Below are positions 19,593-28,902 of a stretch of 64,000 bases of DNA, in pieces. Position numbers and translations under genes: made by a program. A model generated the notes under the pieces. That model searched no databases. It was given only the letters and a program-made list of their open reading frames with translations, and was not told the origin of the DNA. Position 1 is the first letter of the stretch. The number at the start of each line of letters is the position of its first letter. The DNA is from Catalinimonas alkaloidigena (GTDB taxonomy: Bacteria; Bacteroidota; Bacteroidia; Cytophagales; Cyclobacteriaceae), in NCBI RefSeq assembly GCF_029504655.1, contig NZ_JAQFIL010000001.1:3787001-3851000 (forward strand). The letters run 5' to 3'.

Positions 19593-20570
19593 TCATTTTT
19601 CTGCTTTACTTACGAATAGCGTGTCATCGTTTGCCTGTATTTTAATGAATAAAGACTCTTGAAGTATTTCTGTAAGCAGCGCCAGATCGTGCAATGGCAG
19701 TGTTCCGCTGACTTCTAAAGTTTGTAGCGTACTATCCTGAAAAACCACTTCCTTACCAAACCTCCGCTGAATAACTTTGGCTAAATCTTTGAAAGGTGTA
19801 TCATTACATAGCAGCTGGTTTTCTGTCCAGGAAGAATAGACCTCAGGATTGACAATTTTTTTCTGAATAGAAGAGTCATCCGCCAAAACCTCTGCCAGCT
19901 CACCCGGTGCCATGGTTAGCACTTCATTTCCGTTTGCCTTGAGTTTTACCTTTCCACTTGCGAGTACTACCTGGGTTTTTTCTTTCCAGTCCTGTACGTT
20001 GAATGAAGTCCCGATGACCTCTACATCTAGTCTGTCCGTGTGCACAATAAATTTTACATATGCATTATCAGATTGACCTTTAGTTTTCTCCACTTCAAAG
20101 AAAGCCTCACCATCCAGCCACACTTCTCTTTGGTCAGAAAAATCATTTTTTACAAGCAAGCTTGAGTTTGCATTTAGTGTGACTGAGGAGCCGTCAGGAA
20201 GCGTAATTGATTTTGTTTCGCCATAAGCTGTCTCATAAACAGTCTCATTAGGATACAAAAAGAGCAAGCCGACAGTAGCCAGTAGTATAAGCCCGGAAAT
20301 AGTAGCTGCTATGCTCAACCACTTTTTGTAGGGTAAGATGGTAGCTGACTTGCTTTGAAAAGCCTCCTGCTTTATGTTGTTTCTGATACGATCATATACC
20401 TTTTCGTAGTCAGCATCTTCCACTGCATGGATGTCATCATCATTGATTTCGTTGTCCATGAGCTCCCCCAGATGTCGCTGCCCCCCCTCAGTTTGCAGAT
20501 AGGTCAGCACCTGCGTTAGCTCATGAGCAGTACATTTGTTTTCCAGATATTTGACCAGCAGTTGATGCAT
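19593..20570 (-). CDS. FecR family anti-sigma factor
   Basis: The 325-residue protein has a cytoplasmic N-terminal region (about 1-85, with KYLENKCTAHELTQVLTYLQ as the sigma-binding helices), one membrane helix (about 87-110, WLSIAATISGLILLATVGLL) and a periplasmic FecR domain, with the typical TLPDGSSVTLNANSSL and DGEAFFEVEK motifs, then a C-terminal DUF4974-like region that contacts the STN domain of the receptor. It holds the FecI-type sigma inactive until SusC signals. It lies between the sigma gene and SusC in the same direction. Confidence 0.92.
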   Translation of the reverse strand: MHQLLVKYLENKCTAHELTQVLTYLQTEGGQRHLGELMDNEINDDDIHAVEDADYEKVYDRIRNNIKQEAFQSKSATILPYKKWLSIAATISGLILLATVGLLFLYPNETVYETAYGETKSITLPDGSSVTLNANSSLLVKNDFSDQREVWLDGEAFFEVEKTKGQSDNAYVKFIVHTDRLDVEVIGTSFNVQDWKEKTQVVLASGKVKLKANGNEVLTMAPGELAEVLADDSSIQKKIVNPEVYSSWTENQLLCNDTPFKDLAKVIQRRFGKEVVFQDSTLQTLEVSGTLPLHDLALLTEILQESLFIKIQANDDTLFVSKAEK

Positions 20571-20647
20571 ACTTGTAGGTTATTTATAGTAAGTACACCG
20601 CTGCCAGACGTTTCGATTACTGGGATAAGAAAAAAAATGAAATTATT

Positions 20648-21225
20648 TCAGATGAAGTAGCTTAGCGCGGCAATTATGGTGATGACTTTGTTTAGAAATT
20701 CCCGCATGTATTTACTGGATTGAGAAACCTGAGAACGTACAGTATGCTCAGAAATCCCCAGCTTATCAGCGATTTCCTGGTTGGAATAACCTTCTATGAC
20801 TTTTAAGCGGTAGATTTTTTTCTTATGGTCGGAAAGGCTATTTATTCCTTTGTCTACTATTTTTTTACACTCTTGATATGATACTTCTTCTTCGGTTCGG
20901 TTAGTGATTTCGGATTTCTCACTTGATGCTAAAGCTGCATATTTGACACGTTTTTGCTCACTTCTGATTACATTCAAAAGATGGTTTTTTTTAAGCAAGT
21001 AAACAAAAATACTTTAACGGATAGCTTTTCATCTAAACCGTGGCTGTTATTCCATAATTTGATAAAAACTTCCTGCAAAGCATCTTCTGCCAGTTCTTTA
21101 TCCTTGATGAAGCGGAGCGCGAAACTGAAGAGAGGACGTTTATAAAGATGGTAAATTTGTTCAAATGCTGACTCGTTTCCTTGCTTTAACTGATGGGTCA
21201 ATAGCTTTTCATCCTTTCGCAACAT
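20648..21225 (-). CDS. FecI-type ECF sigma factor, split by a frame change at an A8 tract
   Basis: The N-terminal half starts at 21225 and reads region 2 (AFEQIYHLYKRPLFSFALRF, EDALQEVFIKLW) up to CLKK, then in the same frame reads TIF and a stop at 20974. The C-terminal half continues one base back, with NHLLNVIRSEQKRVKYAA, and contains sigma region 4 (GYSNQEIADKLGISEHTVRS) up to 20648. The junction is a run of eight A on the coding strand, about 20983-20990. A -1 shift on A-AAA-AAA gives a 192-residue sigma factor of normal length. Without a shift the first half would be 83 residues without region 4. Recoding, transcript slippage, a recent mutation and a sequencing error are all possible. 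It should direct transcription of the SusC/SusD locus downstream. Confidence 0.8.
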
Positions 21226-21614
21226 TAGAAGCTGATTAAGTCACTAATTAGTAATTTGAAAATATTAGCCTTATTTCCGGGCTAAATTTTTTAAGTCATT
21301 AATATAGTATACTCTTTTTGTCTTCATTAATATTTACCAAAATTTTAATAATAAAAATATTATTTGGGTGTGAGAAGGTTGGGGTATATATATTAGGAAG
21401 TAGCTGCACGTGCTGCATGGGCATGACTTTTATTGTAGGTGAGTTGGTGTATAGGAGACGTTTAACCCATACTAAGGAGCAAATTACTTTCCCTACCGTG
21501 CTTTTCTGCAGGCAAATGATGCGTTATTCCCATCAGGCTACATATGTTCAGTCCGCTTACTCACTAGGAATAAGTGCTGATGGGTCAGCCAATTGCTTAT
21601 TTCCAGTCGCCTTC
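21226..21614. other. Intergenic region upstream of the FecI-like sigma gene
   Basis: About 390 bases with no supportable gene on either strand; open frames here have no recognisable protein pattern. It must hold the promoter of the sigma-FecR-SusC-SusD-sulfatase unit (minus strand) and the 3' end of the molybdenum hydroxylase operon. The 21240-21360 part is strongly AT-rich. No -33/-7 pair was identified. Confidence 0.3.
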
Positions 21615-23801
21615 CTAGCTATGCAAAACCTCCAGCACTCTTTCAGGTGTAAATGGTAAATGCCGCAGGCGCTTGCCTGTAAGTGCTGCAAACGCATTGG
21701 CGATAGCACCCGCTACCACTGGTAGGCTCGCCTCTCCTACTCCCTGAGGGGGCTCCTCTGAAGGTATGATAGCGATCTCAATGCTTTCCGGGATATCAGT
21801 AATACGCAGGATAGGATAGTCATTAAAGTTATTTTGTTGTACCTCTCCATTTTTGATGCTGATACTTTCTTCCAATACACTGCTCATTCCCATGAGAATA
21901 CCCCCTTCCATTTGGGCTACAACATTGTCTGTTTGCACCACGATACCGGCATCTACCGCTGACCAGAAATGGTGGATTTTGATCTTACCTTTTTCCCGGT
22001 CCAGTGAGATTTCACATATGCCGGTACAAAGGGAGCCACTTCTTTCGCCAAAAGCGATTCCTCTGGCACGGCCTTCCTGAGGTGGTGTGCTCCATTGTGC
22101 CATTGCCGCCGCTTTCTCCAGCGTTTGCAGCGCCCTCGGAGAATCCTTCATAAGTTCCTTGCGAAACACATAGGGATCAACGCCCTGACCTGCTGCTACC
22201 TCATCAATGAAGGATTCAATGGCGAATTTGTTCGGCCCATGCCCTACTGATCGCCAATGCTTCAGCCGGACGCCATTGTCTACTGCGCGCAATTCCAGTC
22301 GTTGGTTAGGAATGGCATAAAATTCATTTTTTGCTCCGCTGGTCAACAGTCCGCCGCCATCACCCACTACACAATGCGACAGACCACTGAATTTGCCGGA
22401 AGCGTCAATGCTGGCTTGCATCCTCTGTAAAGACATAGGGCGGAACATCCCATAGCGGAGGTCGTCCTCACGCGTCCAGATGAGTTTTACCGGTTTGGAG
22501 ACTGCTCTGGACAAACGTACCGCCTCCAGAATGTAATCATGCTTAGAGCGTCTTCCCAGGCCTCCCCCCAAAAAGTGCTGATGTAGCTTAACTTTAGAAG
22601 GGTCAGTGTTCAATTCCTTGGCCACTGTTTCGGCAACCGATCCCGCTGCCTGGGTGCCTGCCCAGATTTCAGCAGTATCACCTTCAGGAGATACTGAGGC
22701 AATAGCGTTCAGAGGCTCCATCTGGGCGTGGTACACGTAGTCATTGAAATAATCGGCAGTATAGGTTTTGGTGGCAGAAGTCAATGCCTGATTAAAGTTA
22801 CCTTTATCGTCCAAAACTTCTCCTGCCTCACTGTCGGCGGCTATTTTTTCGTACTTTACAAAATCTTCCTGGCTGCTATGTCCACGGGCTTTGGTATCTT
22901 CACTCCAATCTATTCTCAATCTTTTCTTGGCATTAAGCGCCTGCTCCAATGTTTTAGCAATAATGCCCACTCCATAGTCAAGCGTCACCACATCTACTAC
23001 TCCTTCCATTGAACGGATTCTTTCTTCACTTCGCAGCATAGGGGTAGCGCCATGAATGTTACCTCTTTCTATCACTCCATACAACATCTCCGGCAACAGT
23101 ACATCCATCGCGAAAACCGCTGTACCATCTACTTTAGCGGGAATATCATAGCGGGGCATTACAGTGCCAATCAGACGAAACTGATCAGGACGCTTAAGCT
23201 GCTCTCTGGGAATCTCCGGAATTGACTCTGGTACTTTTAGAAAAGATGTAACTTCTCCGTAACCAATTTTACGGCTACTCTTCTTATGCACTACCCTTCC
23301 TGGCTCAGTAGTCAGTTCAGCAATTGGCACATTCCAATGTTCAGCCACGCTATTGAGCAAAAGATAACGGGCCTGGGCACCAGCCTGTCGTAAGCTGTCA
23401 AAGTAGCCCATCACCGACCAACTGCCGACGGTCAGCATGATCTTATTGCCATTCCACCTTTCCAGTCCGTAGATATCAGGCTCCACAGGAGCATTTTCTA
23501 TGCTGACTTTTGACCAGTCCGCATCCATTTCTTCCGCAACGATGACTGGCAAAGCGGTCATAGAGCCCTGCCCCATTTCAGCAGCAGGATTATAAATGAC
23601 AATCTGTCCGTTGGCTTCTATACGCACCCAGGCGGTAAGCTCGCTGGCTTTTGACTTTTTCTCAGTATTGGTAATACCTGTAGTGAGTCTGGAAGTGAAG
23701 CCATAGGCAGTGATACCAATCGTAATGCCCCCTGCGGCAGCTAAGAACTTGCGACGGGAAATGTTGGTTGTTTGCGTATCAGAAGGAGTAGGCGTTTTCA
23801 T
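21615..23801 (-). CDS. Molybdenum hydroxylase large subunit (xanthine dehydrogenase family, IorB/CoxL-like)
   Basis: I take 23801 as start: MKTPTPSDTQ is followed by a Tat signal (SRRKFLAAAGG), so the mature enzyme is periplasmic. The 728 residues show the molybdopterin-binding repeat of isoquinoline 1-oxidoreductase/aldehyde oxidase types: EMGQGSMTALPVIVAEEMD, later GGGLGRRSKHDYILEA, and near the C-terminus GVGEASLP with the catalytic glutamate. The domain order (short N-terminal part of the beta subunit, then interrupted large domain) matches IorB proteins of about 740 residues. It hydroxylates N-heterocycles or oxidises aldehydes using water, passing electrons to the 2Fe-2S subunit encoded 34 bases upstream. 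No FAD subunit is adjacent. Confidence 0.9.
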   Translation of the reverse strand: MKTPTPSDTQTTNISRRKFLAAAGGITIGITAYGFTSRLTTGITNTEKKSKASELTAWVRIEANGQIVIYNPAAEMGQGSMTALPVIVAEEMDADWSKVSIENAPVEPDIYGLERWNGNKIMLTVGSWSVMGYFDSLRQAGAQARYLLLNSVAEHWNVPIAELTTEPGRVVHKKSSRKIGYGEVTSFLKVPESIPEIPREQLKRPDQFRLIGTVMPRYDIPAKVDGTAVFAMDVLLPEMLYGVIERGNIHGATPMLRSEERIRSMEGVVDVVTLDYGVGIIAKTLEQALNAKKRLRIDWSEDTKARGHSSQEDFVKYEKIAADSEAGEVLDDKGNFNQALTSATKTYTADYFNDYVYHAQMEPLNAIASVSPEGDTAEIWAGTQAAGSVAETVAKELNTDPSKVKLHQHFLGGGLGRRSKHDYILEAVRLSRAVSKPVKLIWTREDDLRYGMFRPMSLQRMQASIDASGKFSGLSHCVVGDGGGLLTSGAKNEFYAIPNQRLELRAVDNGVRLKHWRSVGHGPNKFAIESFIDEVAAGQGVDPYVFRKELMKDSPRALQTLEKAAAMAQWSTPPQEGRARGIAFGERSGSLCTGICEISLDREKGKIKIHHFWSAVDAGIVVQTDNVVAQMEGGILMGMSSVLEESISIKNGEVQQNNFNDYPILRITDIPESIEIAIIPSEEPPQGVGEASLPVVAGAIANAFAALTGKRLRHLPFTPERVLEVLHS

Positions 23802-23835
23802 AGCGCATGAATAAAAATAAAAAAGAGACTGTAAG

Positions 23836-24324
23836 CTATTCTTCATTTATTGAGGTCTTGCCCTGAATTGCTTCAGCAGCCAATTGGATTGCTTTCACAA
23901 TGCGCATATAGGTTCCGCAACGACAAAGGTTTCCCCGCATGTGCTGGAGTATTTCCTCCCTGCTGGGTTTAGGGTTGGTGTTCAGTAGCGTAGCAGCCTG
24001 CATGATCTGACCGGACTGGCAGTAACCACATTGAGGGACCTGAGCTTCTATCCAGGCCTGTTGTAAAGGATGCGTACTTACTTTAGACAAACCTTCAATG
24101 GTCGTAATTTCCTGACCATTGGCCATTGCAGATATCGGTAGGCCACAGGCTTTCATGGCATGTCCGTCTACATGAATGGTACAGGCACCGCATTGAGAAA
24201 TACCGCACCCGAACTTTGTTCCCATCAATCCCAGATGCTCACGTATCACCCATAATAAGGGCGTTTGTGAGTCAGTCTCCACCGATTGAGTCTGTCCATT
24301 GATCTTGAGTGTATAGGCTGGCAT
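23836..24324 (-). CDS. 2Fe-2S subunit of molybdenum hydroxylase (IorA-like)
   Basis: The 162-residue protein begins at 24324 ([11 protein letters not shown]); the ATG at 24351 is in frame but adds nothing homologous. It has the plant-type ferredoxin domain ([13 protein letters not shown], about residues 40-52, with a preceding Cys) and the second all-helical 2Fe-2S domain ([11 protein letters not shown] and GNLCRCGTY). These are the eight cysteines for two clusters. It has no signal of its own and probably travels with the Tat-exported large subunit. It is the first gene of the two-gene operon. Confidence 0.92.
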   Translation of the reverse strand: MPAYTLKINGQTQSVETDSQTPLLWVIREHLGLMGTKFGCGISQCGACTIHVDGHAMKACGLPISAMANGQEITTIEGLSKVSTHPLQQAWIEAQVPQCGYCQSGQIMQAATLLNTNPKPSREEILQHMRGNLCRCGTYMRIVKAIQLAAEAIQGKTSINEE

Positions 24325-24460
24325 AGTATGAAAGATATCGTAAATTATCACAACTTAAGGTAACGAAAAATCGGATGGAATGAAAGCACAACTATACTGG
24401 CAAATGTATCCGTTTACCAGCGTAAAATGCTCTGCAAACTCCTACAACAGGAGGATACTA

Positions 24461-25774
24461 CTACCTGCGCTGTGCTGCCAGCCATTCCATAATGCTTGCA
24501 GGTCTCCCATTGATCTCTACCAGCGAACCATCCGCGTCTCTCCTGCATTCGTTGGCATGGCAATAGATCCAGGACCAGTGACCTGGATAATGAAAATCCT
24601 CACCGCCAAAGAAGCCAGTGATATCTACCACATGATCATAAAGTGAAAGATATACATTCTCTGCTCCGACAGCTTTCAAACGCTCGTAAACCGGAATCAC
24701 CGTGTTTTTGGCAACAGTAGTAGAATCATCTTGTGAGTGAACAAACCAGATTGGTATATTTTTAATACTTTCCAGTTGTTCATCTGTTACATACTGTGCG
24801 TGATAAGCTAGTGCACTGGGAAAGGCAGCGGCGAAATAATCCGGATGTAGCAAAAGAAGTTTCAATGTCATATATCCACCATTAGAACAGCCTCCCAGGT
24901 AAATACGGTCCATATCTATGTTGGGGTTTTGGGCAACAAAGTCTTCAATAAGTGCCATCAAAGCCTCGTTATACATATCGTTTTGCTGTCCGCGGGTTGA
25001 CCCTCCCCGACCATCGTCCATCCAGCGTGTAGGAGTCTGAGGAACCAACACATATGCTCCGTCAAACAATGTCTGTATCTCATCAGAAGCGTAGTTGGCC
25101 GCACGGTTGGCAATGAGTGGAATGGACGGGTCCGTACCGCCTTCTCCTCCCCCATGTAACCAAATGAGTAAAGGTGATTTTCCACTGCCTGATACAGGCG
25201 CATAGGAGGCATAAGTCAGGCTAACGTCATCATGTGTGAATTTACCACTCAAATTGAAGCGGTCAAGGAGCGGCATGATGCGATTCACTTCAGTATTCCA
25301 TGTTTGCTTAGAAGAAATATCTGTAATGGTCATTTGATAATCTATCCAATTGTTACCGCTGCACTTTTCGTTGCGGGAATATTGGATAGGAGAGCCTAGT
25401 GGTAAATTAGGTGCTACTTCAAGCACCAATGTTATATGCTCACCTTCAGGGACTACATTCCCATCAGCGTCTGAAACATAGGCATACACTACGCTCCTGT
25501 CTCCGGAGGCCTGATCTGCCGGCAGATCTACGCAATCAGTATGTCTCTCTACAAAAACCGAATAGGCCTGATAGTCAGCTGAAGTAACTGTTTCATCTAA
25601 ATGCAGCACAACTTTATTGACGGCCGGTCCCCAGTCGTAGCCTTCTATGATGGCAGTATATTCTCCTATTTCAGTTGGAAAAGTGTTTTCATCCTTCAGG
25701 CCGCTTGCCAAAGACATATAAGGCAGGAACCCAAGGGCTAATAAAGTCAGTAAAAGTAGGTTTTCCCTGTTCAT
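24461..25774 (-). CDS. Secreted prolyl-oligopeptidase/esterase-like alpha/beta hydrolase
   Basis: The start at 25774 gives a signal peptide (MNRENLLLLTLLALGFLPYM). A beta-sandwich region of about 130 residues follows (VVLHLDETVTSADYQAYSVF), then the hydrolase domain with oxyanion-loop sequence LLIWLHGGGEGG, nucleophile elbow GGCSNGGYM and a likely catalytic His in the GGEDFHYPGH stretch near the C-terminus. This arrangement is seen in secreted feruloyl-, PHB- and prolyl-oligopeptidase-type esterases. It acts in the periplasm or outside. The substrate is unknown. It lies about 130 bases upstream of the molybdenum hydroxylase operon on the same strand. Confidence 0.82.
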   Translation of the reverse strand: MNRENLLLLTLLALGFLPYMSLASGLKDENTFPTEIGEYTAIIEGYDWGPAVNKVVLHLDETVTSADYQAYSVFVERHTDCVDLPADQASGDRSVVYAYVSDADGNVVPEGEHITLVLEVAPNLPLGSPIQYSRNEKCSGNNWIDYQMTITDISSKQTWNTEVNRIMPLLDRFNLSGKFTHDDVSLTYASYAPVSGSGKSPLLIWLHGGGEGGTDPSIPLIANRAANYASDEIQTLFDGAYVLVPQTPTRWMDDGRGGSTRGQQNDMYNEALMALIEDFVAQNPNIDMDRIYLGGCSNGGYMTLKLLLLHPDYFAAAFPSALAYHAQYVTDEQLESIKNIPIWFVHSQDDSTTVAKNTVIPVYERLKAVGAENVYLSLYDHVVDITGFFGGEDFHYPGHWSWIYCHANECRRDADGSLVEINGRPASIMEWLAAQRR

Positions 25775-25909
25775 ATTTGCTTGTTGTATTAGGTTATCCA
25801 TTTGCAGGAATTGAGTAAACCTGAGTAGTACGTTATTCCTTAAGTTTGAATCATGATCTCAACGAAAGCAGATTGCTGATGTTATACCTCTTAGTTACAG
25901 AAAAATTAA

Positions 25910-26812
25910 CTAGCTAAGGTGCTTTTTAAAAAATTCAATGGTTCGGTCCCAGGCGAGTTCAGCTGCGGCCTGATCGTAGCGAGGCGTAGTATCATTATGA
26001 AACCCGTGATTGACTTCAGGATATATATAGGCCTGGTATGCTTTGTCATTTTCTTTCAATGCAGCCTCATAATCCGGCCAGCCTTCATTTACCCGTTTAT
26101 CCAGGCCAGCATAGTGTAATAGTAATGGTGCCTGGATATCAGGAACCATTTCGGCGGAAGGCTGCCCGCCGTAGAAGGGAACTGCCGCATCCAGACCCGG
26201 TATTTTTACAGCCATCATATTTGAAATCCAACCTCCGAAACAAAAGCCAACCACGCCGACTTTGCCGGTGCAGTCTTCATGTTCCTTAAGCACTCCATAT
26301 GCGGCGATAAAGTCTTCAAGCATCTCGTCACGCTCTCTCTTGCGCTGCATTTCCCGGCCTTCATCATCCGTACCCGGATAACCTCCAAGGGGCGAAAGCG
26401 CATCAGGCGCCAAGGCGATAAAGCCCGCTAATGCAGTTCTCCGGCATACATCTTCAATGTGAGGGTTCAAGCCGCGGTTTTCGTGCACTACCACGATACC
26501 AGGCATTTCCATGCTGGACAGCTGGCCTGACATATTCGCTGGCCTGGCCAGCAAGCCCTTAATCTCTCCTCCTCCCCGGGGTGAGTTGTAGGTGATATAC
26601 TCAGCGTCCAGCCTGGGGTCATCTTGTCTGACCTGAATTTTGTTGAGGTAGTCGGGCATGATAAAGCTGAGTAATGAGGCTACCGTTATGCCACCTACTG
26701 CATAGGTAGATAGCTTATCCAAAAACTGCCTGCGATTGATGCGGTTGTGTGCATAGTCATCATACAGGTTAAAGACTTCCTGACTGACATCTTCTTTGCT
26801 GAGTTTTTTCAT
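25910..26812 (-). CDS. Dienelactone hydrolase family protein, probably exported
   Basis: A 300-residue protein. After an N-terminal helix (1-22) comes a Tat-like or membrane-anchor segment ([16 protein letters not shown] then [10 protein letters not shown], about 27-51). The catalytic domain has [13 protein letters not shown] near residue 107, the nucleophile C191 in VGFCFGG, an acid in the following part, and His in EVNHGFH close to the end. That Cys-Asp-His triad is typical of dienelactone hydrolases. Substrate could be a lactone or an ester. It stops about 135 bases short of the next hydrolase start and follows DoxX by 11 bases, so these are likely co-transcribed. Confidence 0.88.
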   Translation of the reverse strand: MKKLSKEDVSQEVFNLYDDYAHNRINRRQFLDKLSTYAVGGITVASLLSFIMPDYLNKIQVRQDDPRLDAEYITYNSPRGGGEIKGLLARPANMSGQLSSMEMPGIVVVHENRGLNPHIEDVCRRTALAGFIALAPDALSPLGGYPGTDDEGREMQRKRERDEMLEDFIAAYGVLKEHEDCTGKVGVVGFCFGGWISNMMAVKIPGLDAAVPFYGGQPSAEMVPDIQAPLLLHYAGLDKRVNEGWPDYEAALKENDKAYQAYIYPEVNHGFHNDTTPRYDQAAAELAWDRTIEFFKKHLS

Positions 26813-26823
26813 GGGGCTAGTGT

Positions 26824-27276
26824 TTAATGGGTTGTAGGGTCCAACTGCTTACCAATATAGGGTTTATTCTTCTGTAGTTGTGCATCCAGAGAAAAGCGGC
26901 CGGGGCCGGTGAAGAACAAGGCAATAAATGCGAAGCCAAAAAGAATTACTTTTTCCTGCTGTCCATATGCATCATCAAAATGAGCGCTAAAGTAAGCTGT
27001 CGCCATGGTAATGATCAGAGGAATCAGCGCCGCCCGGGTAAAAAGGCCCAGCATAAGGAGCAAAGAACAGAGGACTTCGGCAAAGACTGCCAAAGCCAGG
27101 GAAGCCGCCGGTCCTATCCCAAAGGGATCAGCAAATCTGATTTCTTCAGTACCAAATAAGCGGGTAAGCTTGCCAAAGCCATGGCCATAGATCATTGAAA
27201 AACCAAAAGCCAGACGTAAAATGAGCAGACCATAATCCTGAAAACGTGGGGGGAGTTCTAAACGAAGTAAATTCAT
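26824..27276 (-). CDS. DoxX family inner membrane protein
   Basis: A 150-residue protein with four membrane helices, reading [20 protein letters not shown] in helix 1, then [20 protein letters not shown] and [20 protein letters not shown], the DoxX pattern. Members associate with quinone or thiosulfate oxidation, and with oxidative stress functions in some bacteria. It is directly followed by the dienelactone hydrolase (11 bases), probably one operon. Confidence 0.88.
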   Translation of the reverse strand: MNLLRLELPPRFQDYGLLILRLAFGFSMIYGHGFGKLTRLFGTEEIRFADPFGIGPAASLALAVFAEVLCSLLLMLGLFTRAALIPLIITMATAYFSAHFDDAYGQQEKVILFGFAFIALFFTGPGRFSLDAQLQKNKPYIGKQLDPTTH

Positions 27277-27663
27277 TGCTTTGTGGTAATTTGATGATTT
27301 TGTGAAATAATTATCGATAAATTATTACAATCATTGAATAGCAGGTAAAATATTCTTTGAACGACTCAAACCATCCCACAAACGACAGATTGGATGAGGG
27401 GCATACATTTAGCATATTGATCGTATTTTTGAACCATCTGTGAATCTGATGCAATACAAATGGAACCAATGAGATCAAGTGGATTGCAAAAGCAGGTATT
27501 TTCAAAAGGCTGTAATGATAACAAAGCCACCCTTTTGTAAGAATGGCTTTGCCGGATTTCATTCATTATTCTCCCAAAATAGAATAAATCATTTTTACTT
27601 ATGAAAGATCCTGTATGCTAGTTGTGGTAAACTAAGTGGTATTTTTCTAAACAATTTTCAGTA
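27277..27663. other. Intergenic region between DoxX operon and isomerase gene
   Basis: About 390 bases. Two overlapping short minus-strand open frames (27311-27562 and 27366-27566) have no recognisable domain, unusual Cys/Phe-rich composition and no plausible partner, so I do not call a gene. The rest is AT-rich and should contain the promoter of the DoxX-hydrolase unit. Confidence 0.3.
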
Positions 27664-28710
27664 TCATACCAATGCTTTCCTGCAGTACTCCAGGCACCTG
27701 GCCACTTCTTGAACTGCATTAGAGCTTTCAGGAATTTCATACTCCAGTTCTACGGTAGCGGGGAAGCTATACTTCTGATCACGCATGGTTTGAAGGACTT
27801 CAGTAATAGGCGTATCTCCTTCTCCCCAGGCTAAGTTGGCCTGTCCATGTTCAGGAGTTTGTCGGTCTTTCACATGCATGCTCATAATCCTGTCGTGTTT
27901 GGCATTGATCAATTCCAAAGGGTCAGGGTTGCCAGCTGCCACATAATGTCCAAGATCCAGATTCATGGCATTGTATTTAGACTGGTCCAGTGCAGTATCC
28001 CAGAATGTAGGCGTTTCCTGAGTATGACCGTGGTAAGCCACATACATTTTATGTTTCCTGGCCAGTTTTCCGAGACGTTGAGTATGTGCATCATCGCTCG
28101 GATGCTCAAGTGTCACATGGCTGGCTCCTAATGCTTGAGCAGCCCTCATCCCATAGCTTATCTCTTCGTTGGTATTATCTTTCCCGAAGGCGTTAGGTTT
28201 GAATCCATAGATAGTCACTCCGGCATCATTGTACATTTTTTTCATCTGGCTAAATTTATCCATAGACACCTGCTGTCGCCAATCAGCTACTTCCTGATTA
28301 TAGGCTTCCATCTGCGCCCGCATATCGGCCAGCTCTTTTTGCTCCTCTTCCGTTAACGCTTCTCCATCCCGCTCTTTTCTGTACAATTGATAGAAAGACC
28401 TACGATCAACCGGGTTTTCAGGCTTGCCGGCAAAAGCCTCTGCCGGATCACCCATAAGCTCTATGGCACTGATGCCTGAATCTACCACATACTGCAAAGT
28501 AGCCTCCGCACTCTGGTCGGGCATACTGCGGAAAGAATATGTAATGACGCCAATCTGCACATCATTGATGAGAGAGTCAGGCTTATTATAACGCCTGATA
28601 ATATTTGGCGCCGCGATCAGCGAAGGGGCGGCAGTTACGCCAGCCACGAGTGATGCTGCTGTTCCTATAAAGCGGCGACGGGTTAAACGGTTTTGTAGGT
28701 TGTTGTGCAT
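27664..28710 (-). CDS. Tat-exported sugar phosphate isomerase/epimerase-like TIM barrel protein
   Basis: 348 residues. The N-terminus carries a Tat signal (LTRRRFIGTAASLVAGVTAA). The rest is an AP-endonuclease-2/xylose isomerase-type barrel: QIGVITYSFR near the first strand, SGISAIELMGDP, HVTLEHPSDDAHT, MYVAYHGHTQETPTFW, AMNLDLGHYVAAG and MSMHVKDRQ, and finally ATVELEYEIPES, which together supply the metal-binding Glu, Asp and His residues. Such exported proteins are common in Bacteroidota sugar catabolism clusters (with 3-keto-sugar metabolism). Precise substrate unknown. It is transcribed alone. Confidence 0.85.
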   Translation of the reverse strand: MHNNLQNRLTRRRFIGTAASLVAGVTAAPSLIAAPNIIRRYNKPDSLINDVQIGVITYSFRSMPDQSAEATLQYVVDSGISAIELMGDPAEAFAGKPENPVDRRSFYQLYRKERDGEALTEEEQKELADMRAQMEAYNQEVADWRQQVSMDKFSQMKKMYNDAGVTIYGFKPNAFGKDNTNEEISYGMRAAQALGASHVTLEHPSDDAHTQRLGKLARKHKMYVAYHGHTQETPTFWDTALDQSKYNAMNLDLGHYVAAGNPDPLELINAKHDRIMSMHVKDRQTPEHGQANLAWGEGDTPITEVLQTMRDQKYSFPATVELEYEIPESSNAVQEVARCLEYCRKALV

Positions 28711-28902
28711 GATCTAAAAATATTGATGATGAGATTAAGTAGTAAAATTAATTATACATATATCAAATGGTGCTTCATCATTTTGCCAGGGTTAGACAAG
28801 AAGAAGGTTGTAAAGATACGAAACTCGTTCCTGTAAAACCTACATCCTTTTTTCCAAAACAACCTACTTCCCGAGCTTACACGCACCTGCAGCTCAGACT
28901 GA

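Noticed and set aside
21318..21659. Plus-strand open frame of 113 codons overlapping the molybdenum hydroxylase 3' end
   Set aside because: Odd composition and Cys clusters without a family pattern; overlaps a well-supported gene on the other strand.
27311..27566. Two overlapping short minus-strand open frames with Cys/Phe-rich products
   Set aside because: No recognisable domain, no start support and the frames disagree; more likely chance frames in an AT-rich gap.
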